In this document: positions 1-10,733 of the stretch, piece after piece
How positions within the stretch are numbered: the stretch's first letter is position 1
Layout: each line of letters opens with the position of its first letter
Assembly (NCBI GenBank): GCA_016802295.1
Contig: JAESIW010000020.1
Span: forward strand, 483,653-547,652
Direction: 5' to 3'
DNA: 64,000 nt
DNA from: Brachionus rotundiformis
Taxonomy: Eukaryota > Rotifera > Eurotatoria > Ploima > Brachionidae
Program-made: the position numbers and the translations under genes
The notes under the pieces: generated by a model
Told to the model about the DNA's origin: nothing
The model's database searches: none
What the model saw: the letters and a program-made list of their open reading frames with translations, nothing else

Positions 1-324
1 CCTATGGTAGCACATTAGGGTATACTAGGAAATTTACAGGAATGGAGTAACTGGCAAGATTTGCAGTCACAGTCGTTTTTTACTCATACACATATGTATG
101 TATGTAGTATATGGTATTTAGTTGAAAAATTATCTAAAATTTAGCTAGAATTAGTTATGTTCATGACTTAAATTTAGACTTGTCTACATTTTTTAATAAT
201 ACTTGAATCATGGTTAATGAAACCAATTTAAATTAAGAGTCGTCTAAAACTGTTTATTTTTTGGTAATTTTTCGTTTTTCAAGAAAATTTAAAATCTAAA
301 GACTAAGGTTTTTTAAATTTGGAA

Positions 325-490
325 AAATTTAGCATATCGAAGTTTATCATCAAAATTTAATGATCATGCTCAAAAAAAATTTTTTTTTAAATTTTTTAGA
401 ATTTTTTTAATTGAAAAATTTAATGCTGAGATAGATTTTTATGTGTAACAAAACATGTTAAACCATAGCCAACTATTGTGCAAAATTAAG
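325..490. repeat. MITE relic (one arm)
   Basis: This stretch repeats, with substitutions, the left part of the 58526-58864 element: the TIR-like block with AATGATCATGCTCA, then GATAGATTTTTATGTGT. Only one arm is present, so it is a truncated copy. Bases 1-324 and 491-690 are AT-rich with nothing I recognise. Confidence 0.5.
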
Positions 491-689
491 TAAACTTCAA
501 TATGCTAAAAATTATATTGAAATAAAAATTTATTCCTTGTCTAAATCAAGTTGCTTATTAACAAAATAATACTCTTAAAACTAAAGGAATGATTTGAAAT
601 ATTTTTTTAATATTTTATTTGAGCTAAGTAATCCATTTTTGATCCTGTCTCATTTATTTAAATCTTATGATTCTTATGAACAGGTTGAA

Positions 690-1401
690 AAATATACCAA
701 AAATTTGAAAGTCAGTAGTATTCGACTTGGCACCATCGTTGCTCTTGCCGCTGCTCGCTTGGCCTGTTCGCTTGACTTCAGATAAGAAGTGACGATGATG
801 CCGAGATCGCGTTCCTTCTTGCTTTATTTAGCGTTAGGACTTCAAGCTGGTAATCATATCTCCTGTTGCTGGCTCCGAAATGCATGACTACACACTTTTC
901 CTTATTAAATTTTATTTGCCATTTATCCGACCATTCAACCAATCTGTCTAGATCTGACTGCATTTTCCTATGTATCTTCTAAACGCATTACTGATCTCAC
1001 CAATTTGCTATCGTCTGCGTCATTAATGAAACATTAGGCATGTCAATAATGAAAAAGATGAATAGGACAGGGATCCTTGAGGAACGACGCTAGTGACCAT
1101 TCTGAAACCACTTCACTGATCACAACTCGCTGCTTGCGACTGCTAAGGAAAGATTTGATCCACTATAATCAATAATCAAGTCTGAAAAACCAAATGTCTC
1201 AAGTATAATAAGTAGTAGTTTATGTGACACTTTATTAAATGCTTTTTTAATTAATGGCGATTTCCGAATTTCATAGAAAATCGCATAGTAGTAATCGATC
1301 TTGATAGTCACCCATAACTGCTCGCACCTGGAGTCAGGAAAACTCACCTCAGAAGTCCTATTGGCTAAGAAATCAGATTTAATATATAATATTTTAGTCA
1401 C
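690..1401 (-). mobile_element. Decayed LINE (RT palm region)
   Basis: Minus-strand reading gives pieces of a non-LTR reverse transcriptase in the expected order: a KAFNKVSHKLLL block (about 1250), a VVPQGS motif (about 1080), a degraded catalytic box reading DADD (about 1005), then WSDKWQIKFNKEKCVVMHFG (about 890) and an AKRAAARA block (about 740). Frames change several times, so it is dead. The family looks CR1/Jockey-like; the clade is not certain. Confidence 0.8.
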
Positions 1402-1439
1402 TCAAAATGTTATCTAGTTTTTTTTTAAATAAGTCAATT

Positions 1440-2010
1440 GTATCGATTCTATTACTTCATTTGTCAATTTGATCCAACCACTAACAACTCTGTTAGTAAA
1501 AAAATTATACTTTGATAAACAATATTTTGTAAGTTTTCTTATTAGTCTGTATCGATTACCTTTTGCATTATATGTACTTACACCTTACAAATGTTCTCTA
1601 TACCAACTTATCTCATTTAGTCCATTCATGAACTTGTACATTTGTATTAGATCACCGCGTCTCCTTCTTTTCGAAAGTGTTGTGAGATTCAGTCTTTTGA
1701 GTCTTTCTAAATAGCTTAACTCACTAAATCCCTTAATGTTTCGTGTTGCTCTTCTCTGTACTCTCTTAAGTGTATCAATATCTTTCTTCAGGTATGGATT
1801 TCAAACTGAGACTACATATTCGAGGTGGGGTCGAACAAGACCTGTGTACATTTTTTTAATAATACTTGCCCAAGAACTCTGTTTGCTCTTGCCGATGAAG
1901 CACATACTTGCTTACACCATTTAATGTCGGTATTTACTATGAATCCCACTCCCCTCCAATCTCCTTTAAATAAAGTTGCCTATTTTGCCTACTTCCATAC
2001 ATTGCCTTAC
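1440..2010 (-). mobile_element. Decayed LINE, C-terminal part
   Basis: The minus strand reads LKKDIDTLKRVQRRATR, then YLERLKRLNLTTLSKRRRRG, the usual C-terminal domain of the LINE RTs in this window. It is preceded by a CASSARANRVLGQVL block and GVGFIVNTDIKW. A TAA interrupts after the LNEISWYREHL block. It lies upstream of the 690-1401 palm fragment on the same strand, so the two are separate or rearranged insertions. Confidence 0.8.
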
Positions 2011-2466
2011 TCCAATAAGTCTTTTTAGTGTTAATCAGACTATTAAGGTTCTGATTCATCGAAGGTGCCTTTTTTCCAAGGACTGAGGTATTATTCCGTC
2101 TTGGGATAAACATCCTGCAAGCGCTTTCATATCATTTAACGAAAATTTCATACATTTCGTTTATATTTAGCTTTTTAAAGCTCAAAACCCAATCTACACT
2201 ATTCAAAAAGTCTGATTTTAAAGGATAATTTCCTTTCCATAAATTAAATAATTCAGAATGAAACAAAACTTCATCATGTTTATTTGAATTTGAAAAAATA
2301 AAGTTCTATGTAATGCTCATATGACCACGATTAAGACTATCAGTTGCATGATTTTAATAATTAATATTTGAATGATAACATTTTAGAAATTAAGGTTAAG
2401 AATGAAAAAAGTAAGGCAATGCTCTTAAGTTTATTTAATCAAAAAAATTTTAAATTTTAAATCGTT

Positions 2467-2876
2467 TTAAAAAACTTTGGCAAATAAAGAACCAATAACA
2501 GATAGAAACAATAATTGAATGCTGGATGTCAAAGAGATGCCAAAATTGCATCCATCAGTGTTGCAGCAGTAGGTTCCACCACCAGTTCCGGCAATAATTG
2601 GAGTGCTTACTTCGGTACATGAAGAAACGCAGCTTTTGCTAACGCTTTCAACTCCAAGAGCTACTGCATATATTTTCTAATAAAATGAGATTAATTTTAG
2701 TCTTCATTATTCTTTATTTGATTATCTATTAAATTTACTTGACAATAAGTGTTTCCACTCGTACATGTATTCAAAGTTCCTACTCCTGAACAGGTTGTGC
2801 ATTCATAACATTGGAGCGCATTTGATGTTGGTACCAAGCTTACCAACAACGATACAATCATCAAATAGAAAATCAT
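2467..2876 (-). CDS. Ly6/uPAR-like GPI-anchored protein, copy 1
   Basis: Two exons on the minus strand: 2739-2876 (46 codons) and 2467-2676 (69 codons plus stop), with a 62-nt GT..AG intron in phase 0. The 115-aa product has an N-terminal signal peptide (about residues 1-20). A three-finger-type cysteine pattern follows, starting LQCYECTTC right after the signal and ending CCNTDGCN. A hydrophobic C-terminal tail follows, as in GPI-anchor signals. In the Ly6 family such proteins act at the outer plasma membrane as modulators or adhesion molecules; the specific role here is unknown. The protein is identical to the copy at 3420-3829. The start is the first ATG, directly before the signal peptide. 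Confidence 0.88.
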
Positions 2877-3419
2877 TTTAATTTTTGTTTAAATTTTTTG
2901 AGTAAATTTTAAAAATTATACATTAAATTTATAAAGAGTTTTGTTTATTTAGTTGTTTAAGTCTTCATTTGCGGTCGCTATTGACAATTTTTTGAAATAA
3001 GCCTTGATTACGTTTTTGTATAAATTTTAAAACGTTGAAAATTCTTAAAAATTTTCAAATTACATTACGAAATTTTTTCACTTAATTATTACCTTTTATT
3101 CAGAATATCAAAACCCGCAAGCTTTTGTAAAAAGTAAATTTTTTTTCAAAATTTAATAAAAATAAACATGAAATAATTCAAACAATATATAATATTATAA
3201 ATTCAAATGGATTCTTTATTTATAATGTTATTATTACATTTTAAGTTTGTTGGATAGTTGACGTTTTAAAATTTATACAAAAACGTAATCAAGGCTTATT
3301 TCAAAAAATTGTCAATAGCGACCGCAAATGAAGACTTAAACAACTAAATAAACAAAACTCTATATAAATTTAATGTATAATTTTTAAAATTTACTCAAAA
3401 AATTTAAACAAAAATTAAA

Positions 3420-3829
3420 ATGATTTTTTATTTGATGATTGTATCGTTGTTGGTAAGCTTGGTACCAACATCAAATGCGCTCCAATGTTATGAATGCACA
3501 ACCTGTTCAGGAGTAGGAACTTTGAATACATGTACGAGTGGAAACACTTATTGTCAAGTAAATTTAATAGATAATCAAATAAAGAATAATGAAGACTAAA
3601 ATTAATCTCATTTTATTAGAAAATATATGCAGTAGCTCTTGGAGTTGAAAGCGTTAGCAAAAGCTGCGTTTCTTCATGTACCGAAGTAAGCACTCCAATT
3701 ATTGCCGGAACTGGTGGTGGAACCTACTGCTGCAACACTGATGGATGCAATTTTGGCATCTCTTTGACATCCAGCATTCAATTATTGTTTCTATCTGTTA
3801 TTGGTTCTTTATTTGCCAAAGTTTTTTAA
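3420..3829 (+). CDS. Ly6/uPAR-like GPI-anchored protein, copy 2
   Basis: Mirror-image twin of the gene at 2467-2876. Exon 1 is 3420-3557, the intron 3558-3619 (62 nt, GTAAAT..TTAG), and exon 2 3620-3829, giving 115 aa. The signal peptide, ten cysteines including the terminal CC..D.CN box, and the hydrophobic tail all match. The two copies are divergent, with about 543 bp between start codons, so they could share a bidirectional promoter. The only coding difference I see is the silent TTC/TTT in codon 3. I place it in the Ly6/three-finger family from the cysteine spacing and CCxxDxCN; no ligand can be inferred. Confidence 0.88.
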
Positions 3830-3910
3830 AACGATTTAAAATTTAAAATTTTTTTGATTAAATAAACTTAAGAGCATTGCCTTACTTTTTTCATTCTTAA
3901 CCTTAATTTC

Positions 3911-5490
3911 AAAAATATTAAAAAATAATTTTTTTTTCAATTTTGATTTTCTTAATTTAATCAAAACGAAATTTAATTATTTCATTTTTTTTCATAAAGT
4001 AAATGAATTTTTAAAATGATCAAAAAATTACTTTTTCATTTGTCATTTAAAAGGGTTAACCCAAGTGTCGCACAAAGTCATTTGATTTGACTTAAATTTT
4101 TTTTTCAAAAAAAAAATCATTTTAAATGGCAAAATGACAAATATAATATTGAAAAAGTAAAAATTTTGTCTCATTATCTGATTAAAAAGCGCAACATTTT
4201 TGTGTTAAAAATTAATAAATTGAAAAATTTTTTTTGATTTAATAAGCTTAACAGCATTGCCTCACTTTTTTTATTCTACATTTTAAATTGAATAATTTAA
4301 AATTTTTAAATTAAAATCACTTAATATTGATGTTTATTTAGATTTTTTAAAATAATCAATTAAAAAAAGTTCTTTCCAAGTCTGATATAATTTTGAAATT
4401 TAATCAAAAATTTTTCGATATTTTATTAGATCATAACCTAAAATTTCAAAGATAAATTCAATTTTAAATTTTTTTTTTAAAATACTTTTTTTACTTTTTT
4501 TAGTATTAAAAATTTGAAATTTTAATTTTTTTTAACTCAATTTTTTTTAAATATTTAGCAATTTGAATTTTTGTTAATTGTTTAAAAAAAATAATTGAAA
4601 ATAAATTAATCATACCATTTTAGTCGTTACTTTTTTTATCACATAATTTAAGATTTCGGAATTCTTGGTTTTTATTAATAATTCAGTATATTTATACTGT
4701 TTTTTTATCAGATTATATATATTTTTAATATAATAGTTCTTTCTCAATCTCTTTTTTAATTTATTGGGAATTTTTTGTTATGATACTCTTTTATGTGTAC
4801 TTTTTCAATATAAAATTAATTAGCAAGTAGCTTAACACTTAATACAAAAAATAATATTTTCATTAAAAAGACAAAATTGAGCAAATCCTACTTCAAATAA
4901 ACTATTTATTTACTAAAAATAAGCTGTTGATTTGAAAAATCTAAAAATTTGTTAAAAATTTAATTAACTGAACAAATAAATTACTAGCAAAATCTTGATT
5001 TGATACAGAGACAATCTAACAAGAGCAAGTATCGACTAAGATTAGTGTCAATTTTTTTTATGACGAAAAGGAAATGGTTTAAATTTGGCACTTAATAAAA
5101 AACAAATAAAATTATATTAAGCAAATAGAAATTTCATTATTTAATTTAGCCAAGTTTATATTTCAAATTAGATTTAATTGATAATTAGCTCAGATAAAAT
5201 TTAAATTAAATATGTTTAAATGAGTATTTTTTTCAACTACTTATCTGATATCTGATCCATAATTGTTGGTTGTATTGAAATAAAATCGTTTTAAATAATA
5301 TTATCAACTTCTAGAGAACAAAATTAAAGAAATTTTGAATTTTGATTAAGTAAAAATTCAATAAAAATAAATTGGATTTTAAATATTTTAACTATTTTAA
5401 ATTTATTTTAATCATAGATGGTCATCGATTCACAGCATCTTTTACTGCCCCAATCTGACTGATAAAATTAATTCAAGTCTCAATTTAAAG
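3911..5490. other. AT-rich non-coding stretch
   Basis: Long runs of A and T with no open frame of convincing composition. I see no gene, RNA or repeat unit that I can support. Confidence 0.6.
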
Positions 5491-5494
5491 TGTT

Positions 5495-5700
5495 TTAAAT
5501 CTTGATTTTTGTTAATTCGATGTAGCATTTTGGTTTCCAGTCTTTTGCAAGTCTATTCTTAATGTCTTTATGCGTTCCCATTGATTCACTTTTGATACTT
5601 TCTAAGTATGTGAATTCACTCATACACTCAACTTGTATACCTTCCATGATGATCAGGAAATCTAATTTTGCAGCAAAGTAAAATTTTTGATCAAATTTCA
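5495..5700 (-). mobile_element. RTE-like LINE fragment
   Basis: The minus frame reads LDFLIIMEGIQVECMSEFTYLESI, then a GTHKDIKNRLAKDWKP block. This resembles the conserved EFTYLGS...KDIKxRIAKA region just after the catalytic palm of RTE/BovB-type LINEs. Only this piece remains. The upstream part of the open frame is taken over by the 5673-5841 hairpin repeat. Confidence 0.6.
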
Positions 5701-5841
5701 AGCGCTCAATCTTGTTCAAACATTTTGAAATTTTTTGAAAAATGATTGTAATTTCTAAAAATGCAATGAAATTTAATTGCGCATTTAAAAATGTTTGAGC
5801 AAGATTGAGCGCTTGAAATTTGATCAAAAATTTTACTTTGC
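5673..5841. repeat. 54-bp inverted repeat (hairpin)
   Basis: The arms 5673-5726 and 5788-5841 are reverse complements with about one mismatch; both contain CAAGATTGAGCGCTTGAAAT or its complement. The loop is about 61 bp. It abuts the RTE-like fragment. It could be a fold-back MITE or a template-switch inversion. Confidence 0.75.
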
Positions 5842-5869
5842 TAATTTTGTGTATAGGCACATGATACAA

Positions 5870-7300
5870 TAAAATCAGAATTCAACGATAACTAAAATTA
5901 ACAGGAACTTGTCTCGATTGATATTGTACAAATTTTGCTCTTATCTATTGCATACCATGAAGAAAATGTTCTCTCATTTACAATTAGGCTGACTGTTGCG
6001 CTGCAAGAGAGATCTGGCTTTCGTATTTTTGCTTAACTTTTCTTAAAAACAATTGGATATATTTTAATAAAAATTCATTTTAATAAATAAAAATTCTAAT
6101 TGCTGATTTATTATTTTTGTGGGCTTGTGTGTGTTTATCTAAAAGTCCTAGATCTGAACAAAATCGATTAGCATCTAAAAAGTCAATTGTTTCTTTGTGT
6201 TCAAATAATAGCCGGAACAAACACGCACGGAACGATTTTAAAATACTTAATAAAAAATATAAAACTCAATCAAAAAGATTTTTATTTGTAAAAAGATTGA
6301 TAATTTTGTCTAATTGAATTAACTTTGGAATTTAAAAAGATACATAGAATGATAAACCTTAGAATTTGTAAAGCAAACACATTTAACAAAGAATCAAACC
6401 AACCGTTGTAAATATTTGAGTGTAAGCCGGCATCAATTCAAAGAGATAATTTGCTTTTTTGTCATTGAGTTTAGTTAACTAATCTAACTTAATCATAGCG
6501 ACTTATCAACGCGACTTTTACTAGGTCTGTTAGCCCATTTTTGCCATTTAAATAGATTAACCAAAGTGTAAATAATCCCGATTGTTTATTGACACTTGGC
6601 CCAATCTTAATTGTCAAAACCCATTCGGCTAGAAAATCCTATTTAAACTTCTAATTGTCTTGAAAAAATTAAACTAGCCTTGCTGATAAACTTTAACTTA
6701 ATAAAATTCTAATGATAAGCAAGTCCTCTAATTAAACATCTAAAAAAAGCGTACCATAATTAAAATAGGTCGAAGGAAATAGGCTATATTTTTAGTGTCG
6801 TATGCGCAGGTATTCTTCATCTACTTGACTCATATTTCTATAAAGCCGACAGATTAAAAAAAAACAACAAAAATTACAATTCTAGATTAAATGCTAAATT
6901 TATAAATAAACTATCTTACTAACAATCTAACTACTCTGGTACTATGTTTACCAAAAGTAAGAGATGACAAAAGTCTTAAAAATAATTAACCACTTTAAAT
7001 TTAAAGTACTAATGAATAAATAAATGAATGGTAAAACTAATTTTTTGGTACAATCGGCAATTATTTTGTTTACTTAGCTTCAAAACGCTGCCAAATCTTA
7101 ATTCTTACCATTTACTTAACATCATATAGAATTTTTTCTGCTTTATCAAAATTTTAAATTGATTTAACGATATTGATTATAAATATTAAATATTTTGAGG
7201 AGAAACCTTAAGCCACATCGAATGAAACTGATTCCTTCTTTAAACCCTTATTTTCACCCCAGCGATAAAAAATTTAATTTAGATATAACTTTTTTTTTTA
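5870..7300. other. No gene recognised
   Basis: AT-rich sequence. A short open frame near 6117-6317 has no family signature and I do not call it. Confidence 0.5.
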
Positions 7301-7424
7301 TTTATAAATATAATTTGAGAGAGATTTCCAGGCAGTTTGTAATGGAACTAAGTCCTCCCTTTCAGCCTCTTGCTTGAAGAAACATATAAAAAAAGTTTGA
7401 ATTTAAAATCAAAATAAAATAAAA
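7301..7424 (+). repeat. Dispersed repeat, copy 1
   Basis: Matches 10606-10733 in the same orientation, including CAGGCAGTTTG.AATGGAACT.AGTCCTCCCTTTCAG and a shared tail GTTTGAATTTAAAATCAAAATAAAAT. The two copies flank the homeobox gene. Nature unknown; short and non-coding. Confidence 0.75.
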
Positions 7425-8504
7425 ATAAAAGTGTTTTGTTAGCTTGAAATTAAAAGTTGAAAGATATTGTTAAGTGATGACCAAATGTACTTTACTGAAG
7501 ATTTGCATAAAAAATAATAAAATAAAAAATTATTAGTAAAATTGGTGTTAGTTTAGTTTTTTTGAATTATTAGATCAAATAAAGTTTTGAATCTAGGATT
7601 TGTTGTTTGGACGTAATCGTTTAGCTCTTCTTGGATTAGGTTGTGGCTCCGTTTGGCCGAAATGAAATTTAATTTAGAAATAACATGCTATTAGGATAAT
7701 TAAGACATTTCTTTATTTAAGTTCTAAGTGTTGAGATTTTGAACCATTTGGGCATTTAAAGTACTATCTTATTTAACCAACTAAACATAATTAATTACAT
7801 CCCATCAACTTTTAACCAAACCACTTCCAGAACCATTTTTAAATAAATAAATTGAACCATTTGTGGATGATTTAGTCAATTTTTGAAATTAATGGTAAAA
7901 TTTGGTGATCTGAAACTTAGTAGATAAGTATCATTTTCTGTTCATATTTATATTAAATTTAAATAATAAATGTTTAAAATAAATAAATAACAAATGATAA
8001 TAAGATTTTTATTAATTTTAAAACTAAGTATTTCTTCTAAAGACACTTATGAGATATATCAGTGATGACTCCTTCTCTCTGTACATTCCTCAATTTCATT
8101 TCGTATAAAAAAGGATACTAAGTGCTAAGAGAAAGCGATTTACTATCAATGTGATCTTCTACACCTCAATTATTGTCCAGTTAGGACTGGTTGCCTTTTT
8201 TGATCAAAGGGATTTTGATTAATTGAGCCTGAGTCTCAGATCCTCGGCTAGAGGGACTAGTCTTTCTAAATAGACCACCACAATTGTCTTAACAATAAAA
8301 AATAACACAAGTGGATAATAATAAATTTTATTTAAAGATTTAATGTAAAAAATTAATTAAACTTGGACAAATTTTTTTCAACTAATAGTTATCATATATA
8401 TACAATTATCAGTGACATAATACGCATTTTAGAACAGTAGAAGGAATAAAAAAAAGCAAAACAAGAATACGATAAAAAAAAGAAGAAAAAAAAACTTGGA
8501 CATG
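7425..8504. other. 3' flank of the homeobox gene
   Basis: AT-rich. It probably includes the 3' UTR of the emx-like gene next to 8505. A less AT-rich patch at about 8150-8280 contains no frame I trust. Confidence 0.4.
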
Positions 8505-9197
8505 TTAACACTTGTTTTTTTGAGAGTGAGCCATGGCCATCGCAATCTGCTGATTGTAATTCTCAAACATTGACTTGTGCTCGAGCTTTGGTTTCTTTGT
8601 ATCGCATTTTTCCTCTTCTTCCTCGTCGCACTCCTCCTCCTCCTCTTCGTTCAGATCGTCATCGTCTGAACGAACCCGCTTGTGCTTAGTCCTCCTATTC
8701 TGAAACCACACTTTGACTTGTGTCTCGCTAAGATTGAGAGATTTGGCGAGATCTTTTCGCTCCTGGCCGACCACATAGTGGTTGAGCTCGAAGGCATTTT
8801 CCAGTTTCATGAGCTGAGAAGGCGTGAAGGCAGTGCGTATTCTCTTGGGCTTGCGGAAAGCGTTCTGCAGGAAGAAGGCAGCAGCAGCGGCGGCGGCGGC
8901 CGGGTCAGGACCGAGGGCGGGGAAGCGCGGGTCGAAAAAGCGCTGCTGGTTGCGAAATAGCTGGTACTGCATGTAAGAGGGGTCGTGGAAGTCGGGCGAC
9001 CACATCGCATTGGCAGCAGGCACATGTGGCTGGTAGACCGGCGGCGAATAGGACGCCATCGGCGGCGGCGAGTGCTTCTCTATCTGCGAGCAGGACGAGC
9101 TCCTCGACGACGGCGACGTGGACGAGTACGAGTTGATTATTGAATCAATGGAGAAACCGGATGATTTTTTGTGAGTGTTGGGACTCAGAGTGGACAT
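8505..9197 (-). CDS. emx: EMX/empty-spiracles-type homeobox transcription factor
   Basis: A 230-aa open frame. The homeodomain is residues 117-176, with RKPKRIRTAF at its start and VKVWFQNRRTKHKR in helix 3; Q50 is residue 166 and N51 residue 167. The NHYVVGQERK block is characteristic of EMX and separates it from Vax and Not. Near the N-terminus GFSIDSII (14-21) matches the EH1-like GFTIESLV of EMX proteins, a likely Groucho-binding motif. A Ser/Pro-rich linker, a nine-alanine run (99-107) and an acidic Asp/Glu tail (178-198) follow. EMX factors pattern anterior neural tissue (family knowledge). The gene is much richer in G+C than its surroundings. No intron is needed here. More 5' coding sequence cannot be excluded, but the N-terminal motif supports this start. 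Confidence 0.92.
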   Translation of the reverse strand: MSTLSPNTHKKSSGFSIDSIINSYSSTSPSSRSSSCSQIEKHSPPPMASYSPPVYQPHVPAANAMWSPDFHDPSYMQYQLFRNQQRFFDPRFPALGPDPAAAAAAAAFFLQNAFRKPKRIRTAFTPSQLMKLENAFELNHYVVGQERKDLAKSLNLSETQVKVWFQNRRTKHKRVRSDDDDLNEEEEEECDEEEEEKCDTKKPKLEHKSMFENYNQQIAMAMAHSQKNKC

Positions 9198-10605
9198 TCT
9201 AGGTGCAGTGGGCCGTGTGTGTATGTATTGTGTATGCTGGCGCGTGTGTTTGGTATCAATTTAAATTTGGTATAAAATAAAACTAATTTTATTTCTCTTT
9301 AAAAGAAAGAAAAAAGTGATTAATTTTTTATTTGGTGATCCTAGATTAAATAGAGAGAAATTTTAGAGCAATTTGAAGATTTTTGCTAGCGTTAATACTT
9401 CAATTTGTGTCGAATAAAAATTAGCTAGAAAGTATAGAGCCAATTAAATTTTGCTCTTAATTAGTCGAGGATTTAATCCAATTAGAAAAATTAGAATTAT
9501 TTAAGATACTAAATTAACCAATACGAGCAAAAACCTAATTTTATATTATATACATATGTATATATGTATAAATTGTCTATGCTCGGTTCTGTTCAAATCG
9601 AAAATATCAAATTTTAATTAAATTTGGTATTTTATAACTAGTTTTTATTTTAGCGATTGTTATTTTTCCTCTCTTTCAAATTTTTGCTAATAAAATTAAA
9701 TTGCTCTTTAGAATTTTAATAATAGCAGATAATACCTTTATTTGGCTAGATTTACCTTTGGGTTTCTAGTTACATTACTCTCACTCTCTCTCTTCTTCTC
9801 TCGGTATCTAACTGTTTGATAAAGCTACACTTTTATGACACACACGTTGCCACATTAACTAATAAATTTGACACCTATTGTACACATTATGAAACGTTAA
9901 CTTATGCTGATGGATATTTGTAAAGGGATAATTTAGAATGAAATAGAAGATAAATTTCATACCGTAACATATTGTATATATTATACTAGACTGAAAATCC
10001 ATTTTAAATCTGATAATAAATTCTTTATTTACTTTATTAATATTTTAAGAGGAAAGAAAAAAACTAAAAAAATTTTCATCACTGTTGTGATATGTACTGA
10101 AATGAACAATAATAATATTCTCTACAAAAATATATTGGTTAATACATGCTTTTAAAACAAGCATTTATTGCCAACAAATCAACCAAGATCTTCTTGAATA
10201 CAGCCCAAGTACATATACTAAAATATCTCACACTAAAAGGTGTTCTAAGCAAGCACATCCTCTATTCTATGCTGCATTTGAAGGAAATTTCAGATTCCTT
10301 TCAACTATTCTCCACCATGCCATCTTTCCTCTTCTGCAAATTTTTACATTACCCTAAGAAAATCACTAGTCACGTGGTTTCAACTAACGTACATTTTTTT
10401 CAGGGATTGAACTTTTTAGACCCTGTTTTAGCTTGTTGCTGTTAGAAGATGAATTAAGCTTTTTAAACAAAAGCTATCCTCAAAAAAAAAAGTTGCTTGT
10501 ATTTCAGCAAAAAATTATCCTATAATTGAATTATTTATTTACACAAAATGTGTTTTGTTTTAAAGAAAATTCATGAATCATGTCTAATGTAAATTTATTC
10601 ATTTT
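9198..10605. other. 5' flank of the homeobox gene
   Basis: Non-coding. It contains GT-rich and CT-rich simple stretches (about 9215-9250 and 9777-9810, the latter a GAGA-like CTCTCTCTC tract) and a TATATAC/TATATG stretch near 9540. These may be promoter or enhancer sequence, but nothing here proves it. Confidence 0.4.
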
Positions 10606-10733
10606 TATTTAAATATAATTTGGGAGAGACTCCCAGGCAGTTTGGAATGGAACTTAGTCCTCCCTTTCAGTCTCTTGCTTGAAGAAACATAAAAAAAAAT
10701 TAAAAAGTTTGAATTTAAAATCAAAATAAAATA
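10606..10733 (+). repeat. Dispersed repeat, copy 2
   Basis: Second copy of the 7301-7424 repeat, with a few substitutions and small A-run length changes. Confidence 0.75.

Larger units (their letters stand above)
2386..3910. repeat. 650-bp inverted repeat with 225-bp spacer
   Basis: The left arm 2386-3035 is the reverse complement of the right arm 3261-3910. I saw only two mismatches by eye: a TTC/TTT silent change in codon 3 and one base in the 5' flank near 2934/3362. The spacer is 3036-3260. Each arm holds one complete two-exon Ly6-like gene plus about 160 bp of 5' flank and about 80 bp of 3' flank. Near identity means a very recent duplication, ongoing gene conversion, or an assembly artefact. 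Confidence 0.93.

Noticed and set aside
1469..2028. Plus-strand open frames of 60-80 codons
   Set aside because: They are the antisense of a LINE C-terminal domain; the minus strand carries the conserved peptide.
8682..9025. Two overlapping frames inside the homeobox gene
   Set aside because: They are shadows produced by the high-GC codons of the real gene.
10146..10445. 99-codon plus frame near the second dispersed repeat
   Set aside because: No motif, composition typical of chance frames; I see no acceptor or donor giving a longer product.
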